A stretch of DNA of 64,000 nt. It comes from Paraferrimonas haliotis (GTDB taxonomy: Bacteria; Pseudomonadota; Gammaproteobacteria; Enterobacterales; Shewanellaceae). The DNA lies in NCBI RefSeq assembly GCF_002282895.1, contig NZ_NRRB01000001.1, positions 1 to 64,000 on the forward strand, written 5' to 3'. The notes below the pieces were generated by a model, which saw only the letters and a program-made list of their open reading frames with translations, ran no database searches and was not told where the DNA came from. The translations under genes were made by a program, and so were the position numbers. Shown here in pieces: positions 18,146 through 26,447 of the stretch. The number at the start of each line of letters is the position of its first letter. The first letter of the stretch is position 1.

Positions 18146-18733
18146 ATGTCATTGGAGTCTACGCGCATTAATATGGAACGGTTGAGTTTTCCCTATGGCG
18201 GTTATGCAAATTGGCAGAAGTTCTCACAACTGCGTTGTCAGCCTTACGGTATATTGTCGCAATGGTTGCAAAGCCAAGACAGCTTAACAGAACGCTTAAA
18301 AGCATTAGATTTAGGCTTTGAAGTGGAAGTCTTAGGTGAGCAAGCCATGATGCTTTGTGACAACGAGAAAACGTCCACCAGTGATGAAGTCTATTGGGTT
18401 CGTGAAGTCTTATTGCATCTAGACAATCAGCCTTGGATTTTTGCTCGAACAGTCATTCCCCAGTCCCTGCTTGCCATTTCAAATATCGACTTTAAGCAGT
18501 TAGGAAACCGGCCGTTAGGGGAAGTGCTATTTAACACCACGCCCTTTGAGCAGGGGCCGTTAACATTTGCCGAACACGCTTGTGATACACCGGTTTTTCA
18601 AGCATTTGCTAAAGATAATGTATGGTCTGGTGCGTTATGGGGTCGGCGCCGTCCGTTTCACCATCAACAAAAGACACTAACCGTTGCTGAAACCTTTCTA
18701 CCAGCCGCGTGTGCCTACTTACAATCTCTGTAA
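18146..18733 (+). CDS. ubiC: Chorismate--pyruvate lyase
   Basis: A 195-residue protein (186 if the internal ATG nine codons in is used; neither start has a strong ribosome site). It fits UbiC by its length and segments such as VYWVREVLLH, QPWIFARTVIP, NRPLGEVLF and WGRRRPF. UbiC converts chorismate to 4-hydroxybenzoate and pyruvate, the first step of ubiquinone synthesis. The usual neighbour ubiA is absent, so the gene stands alone here. Confidence 0.85.
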   Translation: MSLESTRINMERLSFPYGGYANWQKFSQLRCQPYGILSQWLQSQDSLTERLKALDLGFEVEVLGEQAMMLCDNEKTSTSDEVYWVREVLLHLDNQPWIFARTVIPQSLLAISNIDFKQLGNRPLGEVLFNTTPFEQGPLTFAEHACDTPVFQAFAKDNVWSGALWGRRRPFHHQQKTLTVAETFLPAACAYLQSL

Positions 18734-18814
18734 TCTTTGCAGTAATACCCAAGCGCGAGTTTGACAAAGCGCGAAGGGCTTGGTTAAGCTTCCCTTGAAC
18801 TCAAAATAACAGCA

Positions 18815-19225
18815 GTGGAACACTACGTGTTAAGAATCTTCGGCACCCTATTCATGATGATGGCTTTGCTTGGACAAAGCCTAGTTGTTAGTGCCAAAGG
18901 CCCAACCACTCAGACAGCAATGCCTACAACCAGTGAGATTTCGCAAACCCAGGACGCAATGGACTGCCACAGCACTGGAACCGCTCAGTCGACTCAATCT
19001 CATGATTGCTGCGACAGCGACTCAGCACAGCACCAGTGTTTGGCTAGCGAAGATGGGAGCTGTTCAGAGCAGTGCGGTCAATGCTCGTCGGTTGTGGTGA
19101 CTGCTGCGGCTATTCCCATTACGAACGTTAATACGGGCGTTAAATCCTCTTCCGAAGGAAACGGTTTCGACGAAGCGCCGTATTCCTTGCTGCTTTTCAA
19201 GAAATCACCGCCTCCAAGGTGTTAA
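18815..19225 (+). CDS. Small secreted Cys/His-rich protein, probably metal-related
   Basis: Up to 136 residues; starts at GTG 18815, GTG 18827 or ATG 18854 are all possible. A hydrophobic signal segment (FGTLFMMMALLGQSLVVSAKG) precedes a region rich in Cys and His (DCHS, HDCCDSDSAQHQC, SCSEQCGQCSS). It sits about 110 bases ahead of a CusB-like gene. Short Cys-rich secreted proteins are common just upstream of copper or heavy-metal RND operons. Metal binding is inferred; I do not recognise a characterised family with certainty. Confidence 0.6.
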   Translation: MEHYVLRIFGTLFMMMALLGQSLVVSAKGPTTQTAMPTTSEISQTQDAMDCHSTGTAQSTQSHDCCDSDSAQHQCLASEDGSCSEQCGQCSSVVVTAAAIPITNVNTGVKSSSEGNGFDEAPYSLLLFKKSPPPRC

Positions 19226-19332
19226 TCGCTATTCTTTATAAATAATTTAAAGCGCTTTGTGCTTTTCTAGAACACAATGCGTTAGCTATTGATGAAGACG
19301 CTGCAAGTGCAGTGCAATATTTGGAGATTACC

Positions 19333-20706
19333 ATGGGTGAGCGATTCCCATCCCTATCACTATTAACGCTGTTGGTAGTAACATTTGTCGTCAGTCTATC
19401 CTTTTTCAATGTGGCGATGGCAACCAGCGTCGACACTACTGCTCAACACCAGCATCAACACACTAGCGGCTATGCCTGCCCTATGCACCCGCAACAAACG
19501 GGTGAAGAGGGGGAACGATGCCCAATTTGTAATATGTACTTAGAGCCTATTGAGCAAGAAACACAGGCGCAAACCAAATACGTTTGTCCAATGCACCCTC
19601 AAATTGTTTCTGATAGTGAAGGAACCTGTCCTATTTGTGGAATGAATCTTGAAAAAGTAGAAGTAGGGGGCGCATCTCAAACCATAGAAATCGAAGTCGC
19701 AGGAGGTATGCAGCAAGCCTTAGGTATGCGCACTCAAACGGTTGAGAAGGGAACATTATGGCGCTACGTGAAGACCTTAGGAACCGTGCAATACGACCAA
19801 GACAGTATTTTTCATCTACACGCTCGCGCAACCGGATGGATAGAAAAAATGGCCATCAACAATGTTGGTCAAAGCGTTAAAAAGGGCGACTTTATGTTTG
19901 AGCTTTACTCGCCTGAACTGGTGTCTGCTCAAGATGATTTTTTACAAGCATTAGACTACAGCAGTAGCTCAGATCGAATGTCTGCGGAGCTGCTTCGTAA
20001 AGCTAGGCTTCGTTTGGAGTTGCTGGGCATTTCCGAAAAAACCATTAAGCAAATAGAAGCCTCTAAACAAAGCTTATATCGGGTACCTTTTTACGCGCCT
20101 CAAGACGGCTACGTTAGCGATTTGAGCGTGCGCGATGGCATGTATATTCAGCCGGGTGATACTTTGTTTGAATTGGTTAATTTAAGTCATGTTTGGGTGA
20201 TCGCTGACGTGTTCGAAAATGAACAGTCGTGGTTAGAGCAAGGACGACCCGCCGATGTGACCGCAGCAGCGCAGGGACTGTTTGGGTTGGAAGGCAGTAT
20301 CGATTACATTTACCCAGAGTTAGACCCGGTTACGCGGGCTATGCAGGTTAGAATTCGACTTGCAAATCCCGACAAGAAATTGCGTCCCGGAACATTAGTC
20401 GATGTGGAGCTTTATGGGGGGCCTAAGCGCGATTTATTGATTATTCCCATGGAAGCCTTAATTCAGACCGGTCGTGAAAATCGGGTGGTCGTGCAACTCA
20501 GTGACACAACTTTTAGCTCGGTCACTGTTAAGCTCGGAATTATGGTAAAAGGCCAAGCGGAAGTGCTTGATGGCTTGCAGGCAGGGGATAACGTGGTGGT
20601 CTCTGGGCAGTTCCTGATCGATTCTGAGGCCAGTATTCAAGGAAGTCTTCAGCGCCTAAGCCAGCCTTCACCCGATGGCTCTCATCACGATCACAGCCAC
20701 CATTAA
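19333..20706 (+). CDS. cusB: CusB-like periplasmic adaptor of a heavy-metal RND efflux pump
   Basis: A 457-residue adaptor. A signal peptide ends near residue 30 (NVAMA). Two heavy-metal-binding motifs follow: CPMHPQ...CPICNM (about 47-73) and CPMHPQ...CPICGM (about 83-109). The rest is a membrane-fusion protein (RATGWIEK, VKKGDFMFELYSPELVSAQ, hairpin, barrel). The C-terminus is His-rich. Such proteins link an RND pump to an outer-membrane channel and in CusB also hand Cu(I)/Ag(I) to the pump. ATG with GGAG upstream was chosen over an earlier GTG. The CusA-like pump follows 11 bases later. Confidence 0.9.
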   Translation: MGERFPSLSLLTLLVVTFVVSLSFFNVAMATSVDTTAQHQHQHTSGYACPMHPQQTGEEGERCPICNMYLEPIEQETQAQTKYVCPMHPQIVSDSEGTCPICGMNLEKVEVGGASQTIEIEVAGGMQQALGMRTQTVEKGTLWRYVKTLGTVQYDQDSIFHLHARATGWIEKMAINNVGQSVKKGDFMFELYSPELVSAQDDFLQALDYSSSSDRMSAELLRKARLRLELLGISEKTIKQIEASKQSLYRVPFYAPQDGYVSDLSVRDGMYIQPGDTLFELVNLSHVWVIADVFENEQSWLEQGRPADVTAAAQGLFGLEGSIDYIYPELDPVTRAMQVRIRLANPDKKLRPGTLVDVELYGGPKRDLLIIPMEALIQTGRENRVVVQLSDTTFSSVTVKLGIMVKGQAEVLDGLQAGDNVVVSGQFLIDSEASIQGSLQRLSQPSPDGSHHDHSHH

Positions 20707-20717
20707 TTGAGGTTAAT

Positions 20718-23700
20718 ATGTTAGCTAAGTTAATTGAAGCCTCAGTCAAACAGCGAGCTTTGGTGCTATTGCTCAGTGCTATTATCGCCGTTGTTGGTTA
20801 TCAAGCCATGCACTCAACGCCATTGGACGCGTTGCCGGATTTGTCTGACGTACAAGTGATTGTTAAGACAAGTTACCCAGGACAATCACCACAGCTGGTA
20901 GAAGACCAAGTAACCTACCCGTTATCGACCGCCATGTTGGCCGTACCCGGTGCTAAAACCGTGCGTGGTTTCTCCATGTTCGGCGACTCTTATGTTTATG
21001 TGATTTTTGAAGACGGTACCGATATTTATTGGGCCCGCTCAAGGGTTCTAGAATACTTATCGCAGGTTCAGTCTCAACTCCCTCAGGGCGTTATTCCAAG
21101 TTTGGGACCGGACGCTTCTGGGGTAGGTTGGGTATTTCAATATGCGCTGGTGGATAAAACGGGCAAACATGACCTTGCCCAGCTACGAAGTTTGCAAGAC
21201 TGGTTTTTAAAACTGGAGTTGCAAAGCGTTGCAGGGGTCTCTGAGGTTGCCACCGTTGGCGGCATGGAACAGTCTTACCAGATTGTGGTCGACCCCCATA
21301 AATTAGCGCTTTATCAGTTAGATCTCATGAGTATTCGCCGAGCGTTAGAACAATCCAATAACTCGGTAGGTGGCTCTGTACTTGAAATGGGCGAAGCGGA
21401 GTACATGATCACCGCTTCCGGGTATCGCCAAAACTTGGATGATTTCCGGGAAATACCGCTGGGAGTGGTATCGGAGTCGGGAACACCGGTGTTAATGAAA
21501 GACGTGGCACAGATTCGAACCGGCCCTAGCGCCCGACGCGGCATCGCTGAACTTGATGGAAAAGGCGAAGTGGTGGGGGGCATCGTAGTGATGCGCTATG
21601 GCGAAAACGCTTTGCAAACCATAGACAAAGTTCGAGAAAAAATTGTTGAAATTGAACAAGGGCTGCCCCAAGGCGTCGAGCTGGTCATTACCTATGATAG
21701 GTCGCAGTTGATTCTCAATTCAGTGAACAACCTCAAAGACAAAGTGATTGAAGAAATGTTGGTGGTTGCTCTAATCTGCTTTGTCTTTTTATTGCATGTT
21801 CGCTCGACGCTAGTGGCGGTCATCAGTTTACCAATGTCGATTCTGATAAGTTTTATCATCATGAAATTTATGGGTGTGAATGCGAATATCATGAGCCTTG
21901 GAGGCATTGCGATTGCCATTGGGGCACTGGTAGATGCGGCCATTGTGATGGTAGAGAATGCACACAAACACCTGGATAAATATGAGCAGCAACAGGGCCA
22001 TCCGGCAACCGGTAGCGAACATTGGCGGACCATTATAGATGCGTCCATAGAAGTTGGGCCAGCTTTGTTTTTCAGTTTGTTGATCATCACCTTGAGCTTT
22101 ATTCCTGTGTTCGCCTTAGAAGCTCAAGAGGGGCGATTGTTTCACCCGTTGGCTTATACGAAAACGTTTGCTATGGCGGCTTCAGCACTGTTGGCGGTCA
22201 CCTTAATTCCAGTATTGATGGGCTATTTTGTTCGCGGGCGTATTCCTCGAGAAAGCAACAATCCGTTAAGCCGTTTTTTAATTGCTATTTATAAACCAAC
22301 ATTGAGGCTGGTATTACGCTTTCCTGTTGTGACCTTGTTTGTTGCGGTTATTGCGCTGTGCTCTGCCGTCGTGCCGTTGTCACGAATGGGCTCGGAATTC
22401 ATGCCTGAGCTGGATGAAGGCGACTTGCTTTATATGCCAACAACCCTTCCGGGTATTAGTGCCGGAAAGGCGGCGGAAATCCTACAGCAAACCGATAGAC
22501 TGATAAAAACCATCCCAGAGGTGAAAAGTGTATTTGGCAAGGTGGGTAGAGCAGAAACCGCCACGGACCCTGCACCATTGACCATGCTGGAAACGACCAT
22601 TCGTTTGCAACCTAGAGACCAATGGCGGCAAGGATACACCCTGAAAGACATCATTGATGAGTTGCAGCGGACCGTAAAAGTACCGGGTATAACCAATGCC
22701 TGGGTTCAGCCAATCAAAACTCGCATCGACATGTTGTCAACGGGTGTTAGAACCCCCGTTGGCATTAAGATATCCGGCTCTGATGTAACTCAGTTACAAA
22801 GCATTGGTGCAGAAGTTGAGGCAATTTTATCGCGGTTACCGAATACGGCCTCAGCATTCGCCCAGCGAACTGAAGGCGGGCGATATTTGGACATAGAGCC
22901 TAACTTACCGGCCGCCGCCCGTTACGGAATGACGTTAAGCGATGTTCAAGATGTGGTGCAAATGGCCATTGGCGGCATGCAAGTTGGCGAGTCGATTCAG
23001 GGCCGAGAACGCTACCCAATCAACATTCGCTACCCTCGAGAGCTTCGAGACGACATCGAGAAATTACGTTCGCTGCCTGTGCTCACTAAAACCGGCAAGT
23101 ACGTCCCGCTTAGCAGTTTGGCAAGCCTCAGTATCAACGATGGGCCACCCATGCTTGCTTCGGAAAATGGCCGTTTAATCAGCTGGGTATTTGTGGACAT
23201 TAACGACGTCAGCATCGGTGAGTACATCAGTCAGGCCCAGGCTGCCTTGCAAGAACAGTTGGTGTTACCGGCGCGATACAACTACAGCTTTGCAGGGCAA
23301 TACGAATACATGCAACGGGTTGCCGAGAAAATGGAATTGGTGGTACCACTGATGTTGGCGGTTATTTTCTTGTTGCTAATGATGACATTTGGTTCGCTGA
23401 TTCAAGCATCGGTCATCATGCTTAGCTTGCCGTTTGCATTGGTGGGCAGTGCCTGGCTTTTATACCTGCTGAACTACGACCTGTCGGTGGCCGTAGCAGT
23501 TGGTATGATAGCGCTAGCCGGGGTGGCGGCAGAATTTGGGGTCGTCATGCAAGTGTATTTAAATAACGCCATTAAAGCGCGCCAGCAAACAAGCCAACTA
23601 CAAAGTAGGGAGCAATTAAAACAAGCGCTTGTTGAAGGTGCGGTGTTGCGCATACGTCCAAAAGCCATGACCGTAGCGACCATATTCTTTGGCTTGTTGC

Positions 23701-23852
23701 CCATTATGTGGGGCGTTGGCAGTGGTAACGATGTGATGCAAAAAATCGCAGCACCCATGGTCGGAGGCATGATAACAGCGCCGCTGTTAAGCTTGTTTGT
23801 AATTCCAGCAATTTACTACTTAATTTATCGCCGACCGTTATTGAAGTCTTAG
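20718..23852 (+). CDS. cusA: CusA-like heavy-metal efflux RND transporter
   Basis: A 1044-residue HME-RND inner-membrane pump with twelve predicted membrane helices and two large periplasmic loops. The membrane proton-relay segment GALVDAAIVMVENAHK, the DEGDLLYMPTTLPG segment and the late GVAAEFGVVMQVYLN helix match CusA/CzcA. The associated CPMHP-type adaptor favours copper/silver. It would use proton influx to expel periplasmic and cytoplasmic metal ions through an outer-membrane channel, but no cusC-like gene is in the window. It is the last gene of its operon; the hairpin after it serves the convergent operon. Confidence 0.92.
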   Translation: MLAKLIEASVKQRALVLLLSAIIAVVGYQAMHSTPLDALPDLSDVQVIVKTSYPGQSPQLVEDQVTYPLSTAMLAVPGAKTVRGFSMFGDSYVYVIFEDGTDIYWARSRVLEYLSQVQSQLPQGVIPSLGPDASGVGWVFQYALVDKTGKHDLAQLRSLQDWFLKLELQSVAGVSEVATVGGMEQSYQIVVDPHKLALYQLDLMSIRRALEQSNNSVGGSVLEMGEAEYMITASGYRQNLDDFREIPLGVVSESGTPVLMKDVAQIRTGPSARRGIAELDGKGEVVGGIVVMRYGENALQTIDKVREKIVEIEQGLPQGVELVITYDRSQLILNSVNNLKDKVIEEMLVVALICFVFLLHVRSTLVAVISLPMSILISFIIMKFMGVNANIMSLGGIAIAIGALVDAAIVMVENAHKHLDKYEQQQGHPATGSEHWRTIIDASIEVGPALFFSLLIITLSFIPVFALEAQEGRLFHPLAYTKTFAMAASALLAVTLIPVLMGYFVRGRIPRESNNPLSRFLIAIYKPTLRLVLRFPVVTLFVAVIALCSAVVPLSRMGSEFMPELDEGDLLYMPTTLPGISAGKAAEILQQTDRLIKTIPEVKSVFGKVGRAETATDPAPLTMLETTIRLQPRDQWRQGYTLKDIIDELQRTVKVPGITNAWVQPIKTRIDMLSTGVRTPVGIKISGSDVTQLQSIGAEVEAILSRLPNTASAFAQRTEGGRYLDIEPNLPAAARYGMTLSDVQDVVQMAIGGMQVGESIQGRERYPINIRYPRELRDDIEKLRSLPVLTKTGKYVPLSSLASLSINDGPPMLASENGRLISWVFVDINDVSIGEYISQAQAALQEQLVLPARYNYSFAGQYEYMQRVAEKMELVVPLMLAVIFLLLMMTFGSLIQASVIMLSLPFALVGSAWLLYLLNYDLSVAVAVGMIALAGVAAEFGVVMQVYLNNAIKARQQTSQLQSREQLKQALVEGAVLRIRPKAMTVATIFFGLLPIMWGVGSGNDVMQKIAAPMVGGMITAPLLSLFVIPAIYYLIYRRPLLKS

Positions 23853-23860
23853 CCGCAGAT

Positions 23861-23887
23861 AAAAAAACAGTGCGCATTAGCGCACTG
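23861..23887 (-). terminator. Terminator of the parA-like operon
   Basis: Stem CAGTGCGC / GCGCACTG with a 4-nt loop that includes part of the stop codon of the minus-strand gene. On the minus strand it is followed by seven T residues. Confidence 0.85.
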
Positions 23888-24284
23888 CATTGGCCTGCAA
23901 CAACTGAGACTGCTTTATGGGAGGGAGTGAATCAAAGTGTTGCAGTAAGACGCGCAATAACCGTGACTTGGCCATTGAATGACGTTGGGAGTTCGCATTC
24001 AATTGCGCCAGTGCCGAACTGGTTATGGTATAGCTGACATGAATAAACTTGCTCTTGTCTTCAACGTCAACTGGCTTTTTTTGTGGCGCTCTATCTTCGA
24101 TTAAGGTCATCTGTTGAGGGCGCAACTGAGTGACCTTGGCGGAAGATTTTCGCGTGACAGTATTCGCTGCCATGGGCGTTTGACGACCCGAAGCATAGTC
24201 CAAAGCTCCGTCGATAAAATCGTCGACGGACAAGGGCTTATGCGATGGCGTAGGCCGCTTTTTCTTTAGATCCGCTAATGGCAT
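23877..24284 (-). CDS. Small basic protein encoded with a ParA-like ATPase, possible DNA-binding partner
   Basis: A 135-residue protein with a basic, disordered-looking N-terminal half and a C-terminal segment (KFIHVSYTITSSALAQLNANSQRHSMAKSRLL is its core, here only described) that reads as a beta strand followed by two helices, reminiscent of ribbon-helix-helix DNA-binding proteins. Its start overlaps the end of the ParA-like gene by 47 bases and is preceded by GAGGA. In plasmid type Ib partition cassettes a small ribbon-helix-helix protein (ParG type) follows parA in this way; that role is inferred from position and appearance. Confidence 0.55.
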   Translation of the reverse strand: MPLADLKKKRPTPSHKPLSVDDFIDGALDYASGRQTPMAANTVTRKSSAKVTQLRPQQMTLIEDRAPQKKPVDVEDKSKFIHVSYTITSSALAQLNANSQRHSMAKSRLLRVLLQHFDSLPPIKQSQLLQANAVR

Positions 24285-24987
24285 AAGTTCCTCGTCCTAA
24301 CTGCTCACGTTGTTCACGAAAACGGGTGGCTAATTCTTCAGTATTGCTGACTTCCATAAGCTCGTTAACCAAGCTACGAATTTCGTCAGAGGCTTTACCT
24401 TCACTGTCTTGTTCTATCACTGACAGCCCTGACTCTTCGCTATCGTCATATACATTGCGGTGATAGGTCACACCTTCTAAAACCGGGATGCCCCATGTTT
24501 TGCAGACCTCTTTGGCCTCCCAAATACGTTTTGCTTGATTAGGAAGAGACGGACATTGAGTTATAACAAAGTGCGCTTTCAAATCAGGGTTGATCATTTG
24601 GCAAGTGGCGAGTAACTCATCCATGTGGGAGACGGTTTTTAAGTCGCGACGTTTGGGTCGTAGCGGTAACATGGCGTAGTTCGCGACCGATAAGGTTGCT
24701 CGCAAAGCCAAACTGTCCTGACCGCCGCAATCGACAATGATGATGTCGTAGGCTTTTTGTAGGCTGAGTAAATCATTCCGGATTTTGCCGTACATTTGAA
24801 CGCAGTTGATTTTGGTTAACTTGCTGTTGTTGCCGCGAGTTTGTGCCCAGTCTGCGCTGGTCCTTTGAGGATCGCAGTCGACTAACATCACTGAAGCACC
24901 GCATTCTTTGGCAAGGTAAACCGCCGTATTTTGAGCTAGGCAGCTTTTACCACTTCCGCCTTTTTCGCCCCCGATAAGTAAAATCAT
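24238..24987 (-). CDS. ParA/MinD-family ATPase (orphan, chromosomal)
   Basis: A 249-residue deviant-Walker ATPase without an N-terminal helix-turn-helix domain. The Walker A' motif is GGEKGGSGKS at residues 5-14; VMLVDCDPQRTSADW and DIIIVDCGGQDSLALR are the next ATPase motifs. Three start codons are possible; the one chosen is preceded by GGATGGG. ParA proteins of this short type move DNA or protein cargo by ATP-dependent gradients. Paired with a small basic protein and a palindromic upstream region, it resembles a plasmid-type partition module, but there are no replication genes here. Confidence 0.8.
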   Translation of the reverse strand: MILLIGGEKGGSGKSCLAQNTAVYLAKECGASVMLVDCDPQRTSADWAQTRGNNSKLTKINCVQMYGKIRNDLLSLQKAYDIIIVDCGGQDSLALRATLSVANYAMLPLRPKRRDLKTVSHMDELLATCQMINPDLKAHFVITQCPSLPNQAKRIWEAKEVCKTWGIPVLEGVTYHRNVYDDSEESGLSVIEQDSEGKASDEIRSLVNELMEVSNTEELATRFREQREQLGRGTYAISGSKEKAAYAIA

Positions 24988-25067
24988 AATGCCCATCCAT
25001 AGTGTTTCTTGTTGTACCTTCAATTATAAGAAGTGATGAACATCGTGCGGCATTGTTTATAGACAAA

Positions 25068-25099
25068 GTTTTTATAAAAACTGGTTTTTATAAGTTATT
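25068..25099. promoter_or_regulatory. Palindrome and 16-bp direct repeat upstream of the ParA-like gene
   Basis: GTTTTTATAAAAAC (25068-25081) is a perfect 14-bp palindrome. The nine bases GTTTTTATA recur at 25084, giving a 16-bp spaced repeat. Such repeats suit an autoregulatory operator for the small partner protein. Confidence 0.45.
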
Positions 25100-25128
25100 G
25101 TTATATTAAACCCCGTCAAAACACCGAC

Positions 25129-25158
25129 AAAAAACCGTGAGCGACGGTAATCGCTCAC
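25129..25158 (-). terminator. Intrinsic terminator of plsB-mtr
   Basis: Stem GTGAGCGA / TCGCTCAC (6-nt loop). Read on the minus strand it is followed by GGTTTTTTG, downstream of the mtr stop. Confidence 0.85.
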
Positions 25159-25187
25159 ATGGTCAATAAATTGTCGTCGCTTAACAA

Positions 25188-26441
25188 CTAATGTGGATAA
25201 ACCGGTAGGTAGTTGGCCATAGCCAACAAGTGACAAGCGCCAATGACAACGCCAAGAGTTAATACCGCGTACAGCACTAGGTTGCCACCAGGAACCTTAA
25301 ACGCTGCATTGGGAAATTGCTGGCGGGCTTTTTTGGCCATCAGTGCCGGCACAATCAAAGTCCACACCGTCGCTGCGAGCGCCGCAAATCCAATGGCGAC
25401 AATGAAACCATTAGGAAATAACAACGCCAACAAGGTAGGGGGAACAAAGGTTACCAAAGCGGTTTTAAAGCGACCGCTGCGGCCATCGTCGAAATCGAAC
25501 AAATCGGCAATATAGTCAAACAAGCCAAGCGTTACTCCGAGAAACGATGATGCCACCGCAAGGTTGGCAAATACTTGCAGGCTTTTACCGAGCCAGTCAC
25601 TGTTCACCACCTGACTTAAGGCACCGACTAAAGCTCCCATGTTGCCACCTTGAGCGATGATGCCATCAAACTCAGTACGGGCAAGATTACCCATGGCCGC
25701 CAATTGCCAACACATATAAATAGCAAGCGCGATTAGGGTACCGATTGCAATGGCAGCCGCTACTTTTGATGGGTTTTTACCATAGTACTTAACCAGGCTT
25801 GGAACGTTACCATGGTAGCCAAAACTGGCCAGAGCAAAGGGCAGCGCCGCCAGAATATAAGGGGCAAATGTTGGAGCGCCATCCGGTTGCCATAGGTATT
25901 GGGCTTCGACATTGCCGAGCATGTTGCCAATGGACAATAAGAAGGTAATTATCATCGCGCCCAGCATAATACTGGTGATGCGATCCACCGCTTTGGTACT
26001 AACAAACACCACACTCGCCAGCACGGCAGCAAAAATCAGACCCGCCAGAGGCTGTGGCAAATTCACGCCTAACCCTTGAGCGGATAACGCCACCATGGAG
26101 CTGCCTCCGCTCACGTAAGCGTAGGTCAAAATGTACAAAACAAAGGCTATGGCGAGGCCATTTATGATTCGCCAAGCTTGACCCAGGGTCGACTTAGTCA
26201 AGGTATCGAAACTGGCCCCTTCTTTAAAATGTAGGTTGGTTTCTAGCAGTAACAGGCCAGACACAAACATGAAGGCCCACATTACTAGAAGCATGAGACT
26301 TGAATAACCAAACCACATACCTGCCGAAACCACGGGCAGAGAGAACATCCCGGCACCGACTGTGGTACCAGCAATGATCATTGCGCCACCTAACAGCGAC
26401 GGTTGGTTAGTTGATTGTCCGGCGTTTAAATGTTTAGCCAT
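25188..26441 (-). CDS. mtr: Tryptophan-specific permease (HAAAP family)
   Basis: A 417-residue permease with eleven predicted membrane helices, importing tryptophan by proton symport. It follows E. coli Mtr closely over its length: GAGMFSLPVVSAGMWF, NGLAIAFVLYILTYAYVS, ALASFGYHGNVPSLVKYYGK, NLAVASSFLGVTLGLFDYIADLF and the LPVY C-terminus. TyrP or TnaB are the alternative paralogues, but similarity by eye is best to Mtr. It starts six bases after the plsB stop and is likely co-transcribed with it. Confidence 0.88.
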   Translation of the reverse strand: MAKHLNAGQSTNQPSLLGGAMIIAGTTVGAGMFSLPVVSAGMWFGYSSLMLLVMWAFMFVSGLLLLETNLHFKEGASFDTLTKSTLGQAWRIINGLAIAFVLYILTYAYVSGGSSMVALSAQGLGVNLPQPLAGLIFAAVLASVVFVSTKAVDRITSIMLGAMIITFLLSIGNMLGNVEAQYLWQPDGAPTFAPYILAALPFALASFGYHGNVPSLVKYYGKNPSKVAAAIAIGTLIALAIYMCWQLAAMGNLARTEFDGIIAQGGNMGALVGALSQVVNSDWLGKSLQVFANLAVASSFLGVTLGLFDYIADLFDFDDGRSGRFKTALVTFVPPTLLALLFPNGFIVAIGFAALAATVWTLIVPALMAKKARQQFPNAAFKVPGGNLVLYAVLTLGVVIGACHLLAMANYLPVYPH

Positions 26442-26447
26442 TGTTGA

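Noticed and set aside
25068..25099. Repeats considered as a replication origin or iterons
   Set aside because: Only two copies of a short AT-rich repeat and no replication initiator gene nearby; an operator fits better.
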